Below, one piece after another: positions 26,565 through 36,012 of a DNA stretch of 64,000 nucleotides. A program made the position numbers and the translations under genes. Position 1 is the stretch's first letter, and the number at the start of each line of letters is the position of its first letter. Below the pieces are notes generated by a model, which did not search any database, was not told the origin of the DNA, and was given only the letters and a program-made list of their open reading frames with translations. Origin of the DNA: Haladaptatus salinisoli (GTDB lineage: Archaea; Halobacteriota; Halobacteria; Halobacteriales; Haladaptataceae); assembly GCF_020614375.1 (NCBI RefSeq), contig NZ_CP085329.1:372001-436000 (forward strand), in the 5' to 3' direction.

Positions 26565-27707
26565 ATGAAATTCGAACTCACGGAGTCCCAGCGGATGCTT
26601 CGCGACGAGGCCCGCGAATACGCCCGGACGCAGATCAGGCCGCGAGCGATCGACCTCGACCGAAACGGGGAGCACCCGAGCGCGATACTGGACGAACTCG
26701 GCGACCGGGGGTACGCGGGCGTCACGCTTCCCGAGACGTACGGCGGGATGGGGGAGGGACCGGTCGAACTCGCGCTCCTCGTCGAGGAGCTATCCGCTGC
26801 GCTCATGTCGGTGGCGAGCGCCCTCGCCCTTCACCTGGGCGTCGCAACGGTCATCGAACGCTTCGGGACGGACGAACAGCGGGACCGATTCCTGCCGGAG
26901 ATGGCGTCGTACGAGACGGTCGGCGCTCTCGGACTGAGCGAGGAGAACGCCGGGAGCAACAAACTGCAGATGGAAACGAGCGCGAGACGTGACGGGGACG
27001 AATGGGTGGTGAACGGACACAAGCGGTGGATCACCAACTTCCAGCACGCCGATTACGTTCTCACGTACGCGAAGACCGGCCCCGACGACGAGGCGCCGCA
27101 CAACATCAGCGCGTTTCTCGTTCCGACCGACGAGTTCGAGGTGGAGGCGGTCTGGGACACACTCGGTGCGAATTCGGCGAAAGCGACGAAGGCGACGCTC
27201 TCCGCCGTCCGCGTTCCGGACCGTCGGATGGTCGGCGACGAAGGCGAAGCGTACGTTCAACGGAGCGGGATCAAAACCGGCGTGAACGTCCCCGCTCGCG
27301 GCGTGGGCATCGCCCGTGCCGCGCTCGACGATACCGTCGAGTACACGCGCCAACGCGAACAGTACGGCCGTACCATCTCCGATTTTCAGGGCGTGAAGTG
27401 GAACGTGGGAAAGATGGCCGAACGGGTCGATACGGCTCGACTGCTCACGCTCCGGGCGGCCGAGATGGCAGATCGAGGCCGCGATACCGCCCGAGAGTTC
27501 AGCATGGCGAAGGTGTACGCGACACAGGCCGCCGTCGACAACGCGAACGAGGCGGTCCAGCTCCACGGCGGCATCGGCTACACGACCGAAAAGCACGTCG
27601 AGCGGTACCTTCGCGACGCTCGTCTCCTGACGATCGCCGGAGGGCCGAACGAAGGTCACAAGGACGCGCTCGCCGAGGCCGTCTACGAGGACCATCCGAG
27701 CACGTAG
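26565..27707 (+). CDS. Acyl-CoA dehydrogenase family flavoprotein
   Basis: A 380-residue protein with all three ACAD domains: an N-terminal helical region (LTESQRMLRDEAREYART), the middle beta domain (GLSEENAGSNKLQMETSA then WITNFQHADYVLTYAK) and the C-terminal helical domain (RQREQYGRTISDFQGVKW; VQLHGGIGYT). Where many ACADs have the catalytic Glu in a YEGTxE motif, this one reads IAGGPNEG, with Gly359 in its place. The base may lie elsewhere, as in the isovaleryl or long-chain types, or the activity may differ. It stands alone, without electron-transfer flavoprotein or CoA ligase genes nearby. Confidence 0.88.
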   Translation: MKFELTESQRMLRDEAREYARTQIRPRAIDLDRNGEHPSAILDELGDRGYAGVTLPETYGGMGEGPVELALLVEELSAALMSVASALALHLGVATVIERFGTDEQRDRFLPEMASYETVGALGLSEENAGSNKLQMETSARRDGDEWVVNGHKRWITNFQHADYVLTYAKTGPDDEAPHNISAFLVPTDEFEVEAVWDTLGANSAKATKATLSAVRVPDRRMVGDEGEAYVQRSGIKTGVNVPARGVGIARAALDDTVEYTRQREQYGRTISDFQGVKWNVGKMAERVDTARLLTLRAAEMADRGRDTAREFSMAKVYATQAAVDNANEAVQLHGGIGYTTEKHVERYLRDARLLTIAGGPNEGHKDALAEAVYEDHPST

Positions 27708-28360
27708 AGCCGACTCCGAAAACCGAGACCGACGGAGCTCGCTCGAACGTCGGCTGCCGGCGACCGGGCGACGGGTGAAAGTCGGGCGACGCCGGTCGGG
27801 ATTGGAAACAATTCAGGGACGTGATCGGTTTATCGGCGAAACCCACTCGGCCCAAAAATGGTTACTCGTTTCCTCGTCGAATCACCGGCTGCCCCGAATC
27901 GACAAAAACGGTTCACGGTGGCGATTGCCTATAAGCGAGATATCTCCCGATAGGACGTAGTCGGACGGTACAGGCTCCCGAAAGCGTGTGTACAACCGGT
28001 TCGAACGATTCGAGGACGAATCCGTCGGTAACGTAGTCTTCGAGGAGTTCTGAACGGGCGGCCCGTCGAAACTCGATCGCGGAGACCGACCCGGGGCGTT
28101 CCGACCGCTGTGGGGATTTCCCGAGAGCGCCTGCCGTAACGCCAAGGAACGAAGCGCTCCAATCGTTCAACGGTTTTAGACGGGTGGTTAGAGGTTGCGA
28201 ACTCGGCACGAACACGTATCGTCATCTCCGAAGTTCGAGAAATTTATTTTGGAACTTGTCTCTAGTAGATTCGAGCATTTCCACGACGGTCCTTGGCGGG
28301 ACGACTAATAGCCGAGTGGCGAAAGGCGAAGTGATCACCGGTTTACGGCGCGAACAAAAG
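27708..28360. other. Gene-free stretch
   Basis: About 650 bases. A minus-strand frame near 27990-28090 (segment SELLEDYVTDGFVLESFEP) has protein-like composition but sits inside a basic, promoterless frame, so it may be a decayed remnant. A/T-rich patches (for example GAAATTTATTTTGG near 28240) are not placed before any supported gene. No RNA was recognised. Confidence 0.35.
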
Positions 28361-29824
28361 TCATAACTCGTTATAGTTTTCGATGAACCGTAGCTGCGAT
28401 TCCAGCTCGGCCATCCCCCGCTCCGGTGAGGTGAGTCCGGAGTACACCGCGTGGACGTTCTCGGCGATTTTCCCGGATTCCTGTATCCAAGCCACCGTAA
28501 CGGGGCGCGGAATCGCGTTCTCGCCCGCAATGCGCAGCGAGTCCAGGTAGCGTCCCATCACCGGAACTTGCTTCGCCTCCTTGGATCGAAAGAGCACCCG
28601 ATTCGGCGGCAGCAATCCGATGTTCCGGAGGAGTGCCAACTGGAAGTGTTCCTGCGTCATCGCTTCGATAACTTGTAACGTTTCGCTCAACTTCTTCGAG
28701 TTGGGATTTACTGCGACGTGCCACCCGCCGAGTGCGGCGGTTGGTCCGCCCGCCCCGGGATACTTCGCCTGTTGTTGCGTTACTGCGTAGGGAATCGGCA
28801 TCACGCCTAAGTCGGTACCGAACGCACTCGGATCGCCGGCACTGAGGATGGCGTACGGCCAGTTGCGGTGCATCACGGCGTCGCCGCTGAGAAACGGCCC
28901 CAACGACGTATCCTCGATCCAAGAAAGGACCGCTCTGGGAACGATCCCCCCGGCATACCCCTCGAGGGCGGATTCGTCGCGCTGCCCGTTCATGAACGTC
29001 CTAATCATTCGGAGCGAGTCGATCGTGGGCTGTTCGTTGACCGTGATCGGCCGCTTTCCGACGGGTCCGAAGAGATATTTCCGTCCGCCGAAATACGCGC
29101 CACCCCATCCCGTCATAAACTCGTTGAAGTCACAACAGGAGAGCCCTTCGTATTGGCTCGCCTGGAAGGTAAATCCGTACGGAACGTTCCGGTTTCGGTC
29201 GAGTACGTCCCGCGTGACGTGTGAGAACTGCTTCCACCTGATGGAGTTCGTCGCCCACTTCTCCCCTTCCGGATCGTATCCCGCTTTTTCGACCAGGTCT
29301 TTCCGATACAGCATCGTCGGAAAGTCCGGGTAGAGCGGTACGGCGTAGAGGTCACCGTTTGGCCCCTTCGCCGTCGAGAGACTGGTCTCGAAGTAGTTCC
29401 CTTCGATGTGTTTCAGCAGCTTTCCGGGAAGGTGTTCGCTCAAATTCAACAGCTGTTGCCGAACGATGAGATCGAGCGTCCAACCGCTGTCCGTCATAAG
29501 GAGGTCGGGCGCTTCCAGATTGGCCGAGAGCCATCGCGTGTACTGTTGCTCGACTTCCGTGGTCTCAGCGGGACCGGGGAGGATTTCGAGAGAGATACTT
29601 CTATCCAGTCCGGACTCCCACAGCGCTTTCTGGAACACCTCCGATAGCTCCCAGAAATCGGTGTTCGAGGCCCATTGTACCGTCGTACCGTCCCGAGCGG
29701 CGCGAGTTGATGCAGCCCCCCCTGCAACACCGAGTCCGCCTAGTGCACCGACCGATTGCACGAATCCCCGCCGTGTAACACCGGATCGCGGAGGCTTGTC
29801 GCTGGTGGAGTGTCGCGATTTCAT
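28361..29824 (-). CDS. Tat-exported ABC transporter solute-binding protein (family 1, sugar type)
   Basis: A 487-residue extracellular binding protein. The N-terminus has a twin-arginine signal (TRRGFVQSVGALGGLGVAGG, about residues 18-37). The mature domain looks like cluster-B/family-1 solute-binding proteins: a Glu/Trp-rich N-lobe, LLMTDSGWTLDLI, LYAVPLYPDFPTMLYRKDL and a late GGPTAALGGWHVAVNP. The ATG at 29824 follows an SD-like GGGGGAAG and a TATA element (29850-29860). No permease or ATPase lies beside it, which is unusual; partners must be encoded elsewhere. Confidence 0.85.
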   Translation of the reverse strand: MKSRHSTSDKPPRSGVTRRGFVQSVGALGGLGVAGGAASTRAARDGTTVQWASNTDFWELSEVFQKALWESGLDRSISLEILPGPAETTEVEQQYTRWLSANLEAPDLLMTDSGWTLDLIVRQQLLNLSEHLPGKLLKHIEGNYFETSLSTAKGPNGDLYAVPLYPDFPTMLYRKDLVEKAGYDPEGEKWATNSIRWKQFSHVTRDVLDRNRNVPYGFTFQASQYEGLSCCDFNEFMTGWGGAYFGGRKYLFGPVGKRPITVNEQPTIDSLRMIRTFMNGQRDESALEGYAGGIVPRAVLSWIEDTSLGPFLSGDAVMHRNWPYAILSAGDPSAFGTDLGVMPIPYAVTQQQAKYPGAGGPTAALGGWHVAVNPNSKKLSETLQVIEAMTQEHFQLALLRNIGLLPPNRVLFRSKEAKQVPVMGRYLDSLRIAGENAIPRPVTVAWIQESGKIAENVHAVYSGLTSPERGMAELESQLRFIENYNEL

Positions 29825-29849
29825 TTTTCTTCCCCCTACTAAGTAGACC

Positions 29850-29860
29850 TGCGGTATATA
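29850..29860 (-). promoter_or_regulatory. TATA element of the family-1 binding protein gene
   Basis: On the minus strand this reads TGATATATACC, about 30 bases before the ATG at 29824. The short leader carries the purine-rich GGGGGAAG just before the start. Confidence 0.5.
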
Positions 29861-30380
29861 TCAATGAGAGGGTAGCTTGTTCGCCACTTTGCGTACTGCT
29901 ACCGGTTAGAGCGACACCGGAAACGGGATGACGTCGTGATTATCGCTAGCGACTGAGCGGTTCCGGAAGCACGTTTGGAGTTTGTCGGACGATCGCGGGG
30001 GGATGCCGCGGCGCTTCGCCGCTGACGGGAAACGCTCGGTATGCGGTTCTTCCGGCGGTCGATGACGCACAGTTCGAATATCGAGAGGTTCGAGCACGAA
30101 CGGACCGCTTATCGAAAACAGGCCGAAACGGCAGACGGACGCTCCTTGACGGTCGGATAGGATCAAGAAGGAAACCCATTTGCTTTACAAAGTTAGTCCT
30201 GTAACGGAAATTCGCCGTTCGGTAATATCCTCTCGGTTCGAATAGAGAGGAAGTACCCGCGGAAGACAGCTGGGAAGAGAAACGATACTCGGTAACGCGT
30301 ACTCGCCGTCGGGAGAATCCCAACCAAAATTATCCGACACGAAGCGGAGTAGATTGCATAGAGAACGGACCCGGATTAGT
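29861..30380. other. Gene-free stretch before the liv operon
   Basis: About 520 bases between two divergent transport genes. No open frame has both composition and start. It includes moderately A/T-rich segments (30170-30390) that may hold regulatory sites for the liv operon. Confidence 0.35.
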
Positions 30381-30396
30381 GCGAAGATATTTACTT
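30381..30396 (+). promoter_or_regulatory. TATA element of the liv operon
   Basis: GCGAAGATATTTACTTTTAC contains an A/T-rich core at about 30385-30397. Initiation would fall about 25 bases downstream, leaving a short 5' leader with a hairpin before the livH ATG at 30430. Confidence 0.45.
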
Positions 30397-30402
30397 TTAC
30401 AC

Positions 30403-30424
30403 CTCTCTCACCATTGTGAGGGAG
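30403..30424 (+). promoter_or_regulatory. Hairpin covering the livH ribosome-binding site
   Basis: CTCTCTCAC (30403-30411) pairs with GTGAGGGAG (30416-30424) around a four-base CATT loop: nine pairs including one T-G wobble. The 3' arm contains the purine-rich GAGGGAG, the likely SD element, six bases before the ATG. If transcribed, this stem would hide the SD and could regulate translation. Confidence 0.45.
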
Positions 30425-30429
30425 TACCA

Positions 30430-31533
30430 ATGAGAATGGGGGAAGCGTACATCCAGGGCAAACAGCTCTTCGTAGAGCGACCGTTTCAAATCGGTCTCAT
30501 ACTTTTCGGCATACTGCTCGTCATCGATCTCGTCTCGAAGCTGGTTTCCGGGGCGGTAACCGGGCTCACACTCGCCCTCTTTCTGAAAGACGGAATCATC
30601 ATCGGGCTCATCATCGGGCTCGCCGGAATCGGGCTTTCGATGACGTACAGCATCCTGAACTTCGCGAACTTCGCGCACGGTGATTACCTCACCGCCGGTG
30701 CGTTCGCCGGTTGGGTAACGACGTATCTGATCGCCGGGTTCGGTAGAATACCCGCTGGCGATTTATTCCTGGTCGGTGTCAGCGGCGGTGCGGACGCGGG
30801 AAGCGTGGGGGCAAGTGCTGTCGCCACACCGTTGGCAGTCCTCGCCGGATTCGGCGTCGCGATTCTGTTCGGTGTCGGTCTCTCGCTGGCGATCGATCGT
30901 ATCGTCTATCGACCCATGCGCGGTCAGAACGCCATCGCCCTACTCATCGCGAGCATCGGCGTGGCGCTCGCGCTTCGATACGTTCTCGCGATCGTCTTCG
31001 GGACGAGCCGCACCGGGGTCACGGGCGGGACGCTGCCGACGTACACCGTGCCGGTGATCGACCTCATCATCAGCGCACACGAACTCGTGTTGGTGATCCT
31101 CGTGTTATCGATGATGGGAGGCGTCCACGCGTTACTCCAACGGACGAAACTCGGCAAGGCGATGCGAGCGATGGCCGACAATCCCGATCTCGCGCGCGTG
31201 ACCGGCATCCAAACCGAGCGAGTGATTCGCGCAACGTGGATGATTGGCGGAGGGCTGACGGCCGCTGCAGGCTACCTCGTCGTCCTCGAAACCGGCACCA
31301 TCTCGTTCGATTACGGATGGACGCTCCTCCTGTTGATTTTCGCGGCGGTCATCCTCGGCGGGATCGGTTCGGTCTACGGTGCGGTCCTCGGCGGCCTCAC
31401 GATCGGTATTGCGAGCACGATGTCGTTGATCTGGCTTCCCTCCGAGTTCACGTACGCCGCCGCCTTCAGCGTCATGATCGTCATCCTCGTGATAAAACCG
31501 GCGGGGCTCTTCAGCGGAGTGACGACGGCATGA
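30430..31533 (+). CDS. livH: Branched-chain amino acid/amide ABC transporter permease (LivH type)
   Basis: A 367-residue inner membrane permease with about nine hydrophobic segments. The LivH signature is YSILNFANFAHGDYLTAGAFA (about 72-92), and the conserved cytoplasmic loop is KAMRAMADNPDLARVTGI. An ATG at 30430 is chosen because it follows the SD-like GAGGGAG and precedes a short amphipathic N-terminus. The first gene of livHMGF; the gap to livM is 124 bases with no extra gene. The family imports branched-chain amino acids, urea or short amides, and the substrate is not determined. Confidence 0.9.
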   Translation: MRMGEAYIQGKQLFVERPFQIGLILFGILLVIDLVSKLVSGAVTGLTLALFLKDGIIIGLIIGLAGIGLSMTYSILNFANFAHGDYLTAGAFAGWVTTYLIAGFGRIPAGDLFLVGVSGGADAGSVGASAVATPLAVLAGFGVAILFGVGLSLAIDRIVYRPMRGQNAIALLIASIGVALALRYVLAIVFGTSRTGVTGGTLPTYTVPVIDLIISAHELVLVILVLSMMGGVHALLQRTKLGKAMRAMADNPDLARVTGIQTERVIRATWMIGGGLTAAAGYLVVLETGTISFDYGWTLLLLIFAAVILGGIGSVYGAVLGGLTIGIASTMSLIWLPSEFTYAAAFSVMIVILVIKPAGLFSGVTTA

Positions 31534-31657
31534 CCGCGGTTCTTCCCGCACGTGAGGTTCAGCGGACGCGCGCGTCGAGTTCGCCCGGTCGGACGGGAGG
31601 TTCGAAATCGCGACGCACGGCTCGAAAGAGCGGACGAACACTGCGAGGTGATATCCG

Positions 31658-33028
31658 ATGAGTGAGAGCACTGAGCGCGGGTCGAGCCGCCTACCTGGCG
31701 GCGACGCGGGCTTGATTCTCGGCGTACTTTTCGCGTTGTACGTCGGATTCACCCTCATCGGTCTCCTCCTGGGACTCGACGTTAACGGGTTGGCGAGCAC
31801 CCTCCAACGAATTACCTTCTTCGCGGCGGTCTACGCGCTCCTCGCGCTCGCGCTCAACCTCCAATGGGGGTACGCCGGCCTGTTCAACATCGGCGTCGCC
31901 GGCTTCATGGCCGTCGGCGTGTACACGATGGCGATGCTTACCGCACCCGTCAACCCGGGTCCCGGAGGGGTTCCCGGTCTCGGACTGCCCCTTCCCGTGG
32001 GAATCGTCGGCGGGATGATCGCCGCAGCGCTCGTCGGCGCTCTCGCGGCGTTACCCGCGCTCCGATTGAAGGCCGACTACCTCGCGATCGTCACGCTCGC
32101 ACTCTCGGAGATCATTCGAATCACCTTCAACTCGACGAGTCTCCAGACGTTCTCGATCGCCGGAGTCGACCTTGGCACCGGCGCGTCACAGGGGATGCCG
32201 CTACCGACGAATCCGATCAGCGCGCTGTTCTACAGCAACGCCAACAGTCCGGCGTCTCCGCCAACCGCCCTCGGCGAAGCCGTATTCGGATTCTTCGGAC
32301 TCGTAGGCGTCGAGCAGACGACCGTCGTCGACTGGGCGTACACGATCGTGCTCATCGTCTTCGTCGGTCTATTCTACGCGGTACTGAGTCGCGTCGGTAA
32401 CTCGCCGTTCGGTCGAGTGTTGAAGGCCATCCGCGAGGACGAACTCGTCGCTTCCTCGCTCGGAAAGCGCACCGGTCGCTTCAAGATCAAGGTGTTCATG
32501 CTCGGATGCGCCTTCATGGGGCTCGGAGGGATTCTCTGGCAGGGGAGTCAGTCGTACGTCAGTCCGAGTAGCTTCCTTCCGATGCTCACGTTCTACATCT
32601 TCATCGCCCTCATCATCGGCGGATCGGGGTCGAACACCGGCAGCGTCATCGGCGGCGTGTTGTTCGTCGGTCTCCTTTTCGAGGGCCCGACGTTCGTCCG
32701 GCGGATTCTCGGACAGGTCCTCCCGCTCGGCAACGCTCCGAACACGTTCATCGACGCCGTGGCGCCGTTGGCGTCTCTCGACGTCGTTCCGCTGTTTTCG
32801 TTCCTGTTAGGGAACCTCGATTCCTTCCGGTTCGTGCTGGCGGGGGTGGTGCTCATCTACATGATTCAGAACCGACCGGAGGGACTGCTCGGTCACCGCA
32901 AAGAGGTCGCTTCGAGCGTCGACCTCTCCCGCCGCCGACGGCAACCGGTGCAGGCCGACGGCGGTCGAGCGCCGACCGACGACGGAGCAACCCAGTCCAC
33001 CGAAGAACCCGACGGTGAAAACACATGA
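31658..33028 (+). CDS. livM: Branched-chain amino acid/amide ABC transporter permease (LivM type)
   Basis: A 456-residue permease, longer than usual LivM (about 320-420) because of a polar C-terminal tail after residue 410 and an internal loop near 190-215. Typical segments are LALNLQWGYAGLFNIGVAGF, RLKADYLAIVTLALSEIIRI and GRVLKAIREDELVASSLGK (the cytoplasmic loop that contacts the ATPase). It overlaps livG by four bases. Confidence 0.9.
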   Translation: MSESTERGSSRLPGGDAGLILGVLFALYVGFTLIGLLLGLDVNGLASTLQRITFFAAVYALLALALNLQWGYAGLFNIGVAGFMAVGVYTMAMLTAPVNPGPGGVPGLGLPLPVGIVGGMIAAALVGALAALPALRLKADYLAIVTLALSEIIRITFNSTSLQTFSIAGVDLGTGASQGMPLPTNPISALFYSNANSPASPPTALGEAVFGFFGLVGVEQTTVVDWAYTIVLIVFVGLFYAVLSRVGNSPFGRVLKAIREDELVASSLGKRTGRFKIKVFMLGCAFMGLGGILWQGSQSYVSPSSFLPMLTFYIFIALIIGGSGSNTGSVIGGVLFVGLLFEGPTFVRRILGQVLPLGNAPNTFIDAVAPLASLDVVPLFSFLLGNLDSFRFVLAGVVLIYMIQNRPEGLLGHRKEVASSVDLSRRRRQPVQADGGRAPTDDGATQSTEEPDGENT

Positions 33029-33924
33029 GACACTCGAGAGGCGAACCGAAGACTGACAGAACCGACAACCGAAAGCATAGGGAGTCGACCACGGTGGCCC
33101 TCGACGGCGGTGTGCGTGTGTCGCAGGGCGAGAACGAGGCCGAAACGACGACGACGGTGCCACCGCTTCGCATCCGAGACTTGAAAAAGCACTTCGGGGG
33201 AGTAGCCGCCGTCGACGGAGCGAGTTTCGACGTGGCTGAGAACTCGTTGACCGGTCTCATCGGGCCGAACGGAGCCGGGAAGTCGACGACGTTCGACTGC
33301 ATCACCGGCGTCCACCGGCCCGATAGCGGCTCTGTTCGCCTTTACGGAGAGGATATCACCGGTTTACCGCCGTACGCGACCGCCGAGCGCGGCGTAGTGC
33401 GAACGTTCCAGATCGCCCGCGAACTCGACGAGATGACGGTTCTCGAGAACATGATGCTCGCGCCGAAGAACCAGCAAGGCGAACGGCTCTGGCGGACGAT
33501 ACTACCCGGATATCGTCGAAAGATCGCCGAGCAGGAACGCGAACTCCGCGAGCGAACCTGGGAAACCCTCGAGTTCTTCGAGATCGACCACCTCGCCGAA
33601 GAGCACGCGGGCAACCTCTCCGGCGGCCAGCGAAAACTGCTGGAGATGGCGCGGGCGCTTCTGACCGACCCCGACGTCCTGTTGCTCGACGAACCGTTCG
33701 CCGGTGTGAACCCCGTCTTAGAGGAGAAGTTGCTCGAACGGATACACGATCTCAGCGACCGGGGCTACACGTTTCTGCTCGTCGAACACGACATGGATCT
33801 GATCATGAACAACTGCGAGCGCGTCATCGTCATGCATCAGGGGCGGGTGATCGCGGACGACGTACCCCAGGTGATACTGGAGGACGAACAGGTGATCGAC
33901 GCGTACTTGGGAGCGAACGTATGA
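33025..33924 (+). CDS. livG: Branched-chain amino acid/amide ABC transporter ATP-binding protein (LivG type)
   Basis: A 299-residue ABC ATPase with an unusual polar N-terminal extension of about 48 residues before the domain starts at LRIRDLKKHFGGVAAVDGA. Walker A is GPNGAGKST, the signature is NLSGGQRKLLEMARALL and Walker B is VLLLDEPFAGVNP. The ATG overlapping livM is kept because coupling is tight, but an internal start nearer the domain is possible. It overlaps livF by four bases. Confidence 0.9.
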   Translation: MRHSRGEPKTDRTDNRKHRESTTVALDGGVRVSQGENEAETTTTVPPLRIRDLKKHFGGVAAVDGASFDVAENSLTGLIGPNGAGKSTTFDCITGVHRPDSGSVRLYGEDITGLPPYATAERGVVRTFQIARELDEMTVLENMMLAPKNQQGERLWRTILPGYRRKIAEQERELRERTWETLEFFEIDHLAEEHAGNLSGGQRKLLEMARALLTDPDVLLLDEPFAGVNPVLEEKLLERIHDLSDRGYTFLLVEHDMDLIMNNCERVIVMHQGRVIADDVPQVILEDEQVIDAYLGANV

Positions 33925-34673
33925 CCACGAACCAGAAAGATCAGGGCGTCCACGACCGAAGCGAACACGACGGACAACTCATCATCGAAGATCTCGGCGC
34001 GGGCTACGGGGATTTACGGATACTCGACGGCGTCGATCTCAGGGTGAGGGGTGACGAGTACGTCGCGCTCGTCGGCCCGAACGGTGCCGGAAAGTCCACC
34101 GTTCTCAAGTCGATCTTCGGACTCACGACGTACATGGGCGGGCAAATCACGTTCAACGGCGAAGACATAAGCGCCCTCCCACCCGAAGCGATCATTCGAC
34201 GAGGAATCAGCTACGTCCCCCAGAACGAGAACGTCTTTTCGGCGCTGACGGTTCGAGAGAACCTCGAGATGGGCGCGTACATCCTCGATTCGGTGCCGGA
34301 AGATGCGCTTCGTGAGGTGTTCGACCGGTTCCCGGTTCTCGAACAGCGCCAATCACAGCGCGCTGGCACCCTCTCGGGCGGGCAACAACAGATGGTCGCC
34401 ATGGGACGGGCGCTCATGCTCGATCCCGATCTGTTGTTGCTCGACGAGCCTTCCGCGGGACTGGCACCCGACCTCGTCGACGAGATGTTCGATCGAATCG
34501 ACGTTATCAACGACGCTGGAACCGCGGTGCTGATCGTCGAACAGAACGCGAACGAGGCGCTCAGACGGTGTGACCGCGGCTACGTGCTAGCGCAAGGGCA
34601 AAACCGCTTTGCCGACACCGGCGACGCGCTGCTCGCGGATACCGAGGTTCGTCGTGAGTTCCTCGGCGGATGA
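33921..34673 (+). CDS. livF: Branched-chain amino acid/amide ABC transporter ATP-binding protein (LivF type)
   Basis: A 250-residue ABC ATPase. Walker A is GPNGAGKST, the signature is TLSGGQQQMVAMGRALM and Walker B is LLLLDEPSAGLAPDLV. The short LivF form ends soon after the nucleotide-binding domain. It pairs with LivG as the second ATPase. It is convergent with livK, with 31 bases between the stops. Confidence 0.92.
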   Translation: MTTNQKDQGVHDRSEHDGQLIIEDLGAGYGDLRILDGVDLRVRGDEYVALVGPNGAGKSTVLKSIFGLTTYMGGQITFNGEDISALPPEAIIRRGISYVPQNENVFSALTVRENLEMGAYILDSVPEDALREVFDRFPVLEQRQSQRAGTLSGGQQQMVAMGRALMLDPDLLLLDEPSAGLAPDLVDEMFDRIDVINDAGTAVLIVEQNANEALRRCDRGYVLAQGQNRFADTGDALLADTEVRREFLGG

Positions 34674-34704
34674 GTCGAGGCGAAGGAGCTAGAGTATCGC
34701 CGAC

Positions 34705-35973
34705 TTATCCTTGTCCTCCACCTCCGCCCCCGCCTTGTCCTTGGTCGGTCTGGAATTCGATGAGATCCAGTTGTCTGATCTCACCGCCCTCCGTGAAGCT
34801 GAAGATCTCGTACGCGGCCGACGTGACGTCACCGTTATCGTCGAACGAGACGCTGCTCGACGCACCCTGGTAGTTGATCTCGTCGCCGTTCGCGGCCATC
34901 GTGAGCGCTTCGGGGAGGTTGTCGGGACCGACCTGCTGTCCGGGTGGATTCGCGACCGATTGCATGTTGTCTCGGACGCGCTGTCCGGAGTTCTGGGCAC
35001 CACCGGCGATGTTCGCGAGGATCTGGACGGCGGTCGCATCGTACGCTTGGGCAGTGAACACGCCGGGTGGTCCGCCGGTCTCGTCCTCGAACAGTTGCGT
35101 GAAGAACTGCCTCGCCGGCCCGGCGGCGGACGGTGCCGTCCCGATGACGTTCGTCAAGGGTTGGCCGACGTCTCCGGGGAGTGCGGTATCGCGTAACCCG
35201 TCGGTCACGAGAATTTGCGTATCGCGGCCGTAACTGGAATAGTAATCCCGGAACAGTTGAACGCCGCTTTCGGGGTAGGCGATGACCAACAGCGCGTCCG
35301 GTTGGTTCGCCATCGCCTCCTGCAACTGCGCGGCGTAGGACGACTGCGCCTGTTCGAAGGCGACCCGTGCCGGAATTTGTCCGTTGAACGACTGCGCGAA
35401 GGTGTTCGCGAGCGCCTGCCCGTAGGAGTTGTTGACGTACATGACCGACACCGACGAGGCGTTCACGCGATTCGTCGCGAGCTGCGCTAGCACCCGTCCT
35501 TGGACGGTATCGCTCGGACACGTCCGCCAGATGAAGCCGTTGTCTTGCAGTTCCGTAATCTCCGGCGACGTACTTGCGGGCGAGCAACCGACGACTTGGT
35601 TCGGAATCAAGACGTTCTGAGCGACTTGAATCGTCACCTCCGAGGAGGCCGCACCGGTGATGGACGGAAAACCGGCGTCGACGAGCGCCTGCGCCCCGCT
35701 GATGCCGGCTTGCGGATCGGTTTGCGTGTCCTCAGCCTGCGTGACTATCTGAAAGTCGGTGTTAGCGTCGTTCAATTGCGTCGCCGGCAGTAGTGCGGCG
35801 TCCCTGATCGGTCGGCCGACCGATGCTAAGTCGCCAGTTACCGGTTGTAAGACTCCGACTCTAATCTGTTGTCCTTGTTGGCCAGAGACGCTGCCGGTGT
35901 AGCCGGCAAGTCCGATGGCGCTCGCTACCCCCACCTTCTGCAAAAAATCGCGTCGATTGGTATTCTCTGTCAT
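34705..35973 (-). CDS. livK: Branched-chain amino acid/amide ABC transporter binding protein (LivK type), Tat-exported
   Basis: A 422-residue periplasmic-binding-protein-like domain I protein. The N-terminus carries a twin-arginine signal (NRRDFLQKVGVASAIGLAGY, residues 6-25), and the mature protein opens with RVGVLQPVTGDLASVG, the LivK/AmiC type. There is no lipobox Cys. The last residues are Gly-rich (QGQGGGGGGGQG). It lies on the strand opposite livHMGF and has its own promoter, allowing separate, usually higher, expression of the binding protein. Confidence 0.9.
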   Translation of the reverse strand: MTENTNRRDFLQKVGVASAIGLAGYTGSVSGQQGQQIRVGVLQPVTGDLASVGRPIRDAALLPATQLNDANTDFQIVTQAEDTQTDPQAGISGAQALVDAGFPSITGAASSEVTIQVAQNVLIPNQVVGCSPASTSPEITELQDNGFIWRTCPSDTVQGRVLAQLATNRVNASSVSVMYVNNSYGQALANTFAQSFNGQIPARVAFEQAQSSYAAQLQEAMANQPDALLVIAYPESGVQLFRDYYSSYGRDTQILVTDGLRDTALPGDVGQPLTNVIGTAPSAAGPARQFFTQLFEDETGGPPGVFTAQAYDATAVQILANIAGGAQNSGQRVRDNMQSVANPPGQQVGPDNLPEALTMAANGDEINYQGASSSVSFDDNGDVTSAAYEIFSFTEGGEIRQLDLIEFQTDQGQGGGGGGGQG

Positions 35974-36000
35974 ACCAATAGGTAGTAATGTTGTCTACGT

Positions 36001-36012
36001 CTATAAGTATAT
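36001..36012 (-). promoter_or_regulatory. TATA element of livK
   Basis: On the minus strand ATATACTTATAG, about 30 bases before the livK ATG at 35973. A strong archaeal TATA match for a leaderless or very short-leader message. Confidence 0.55.
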
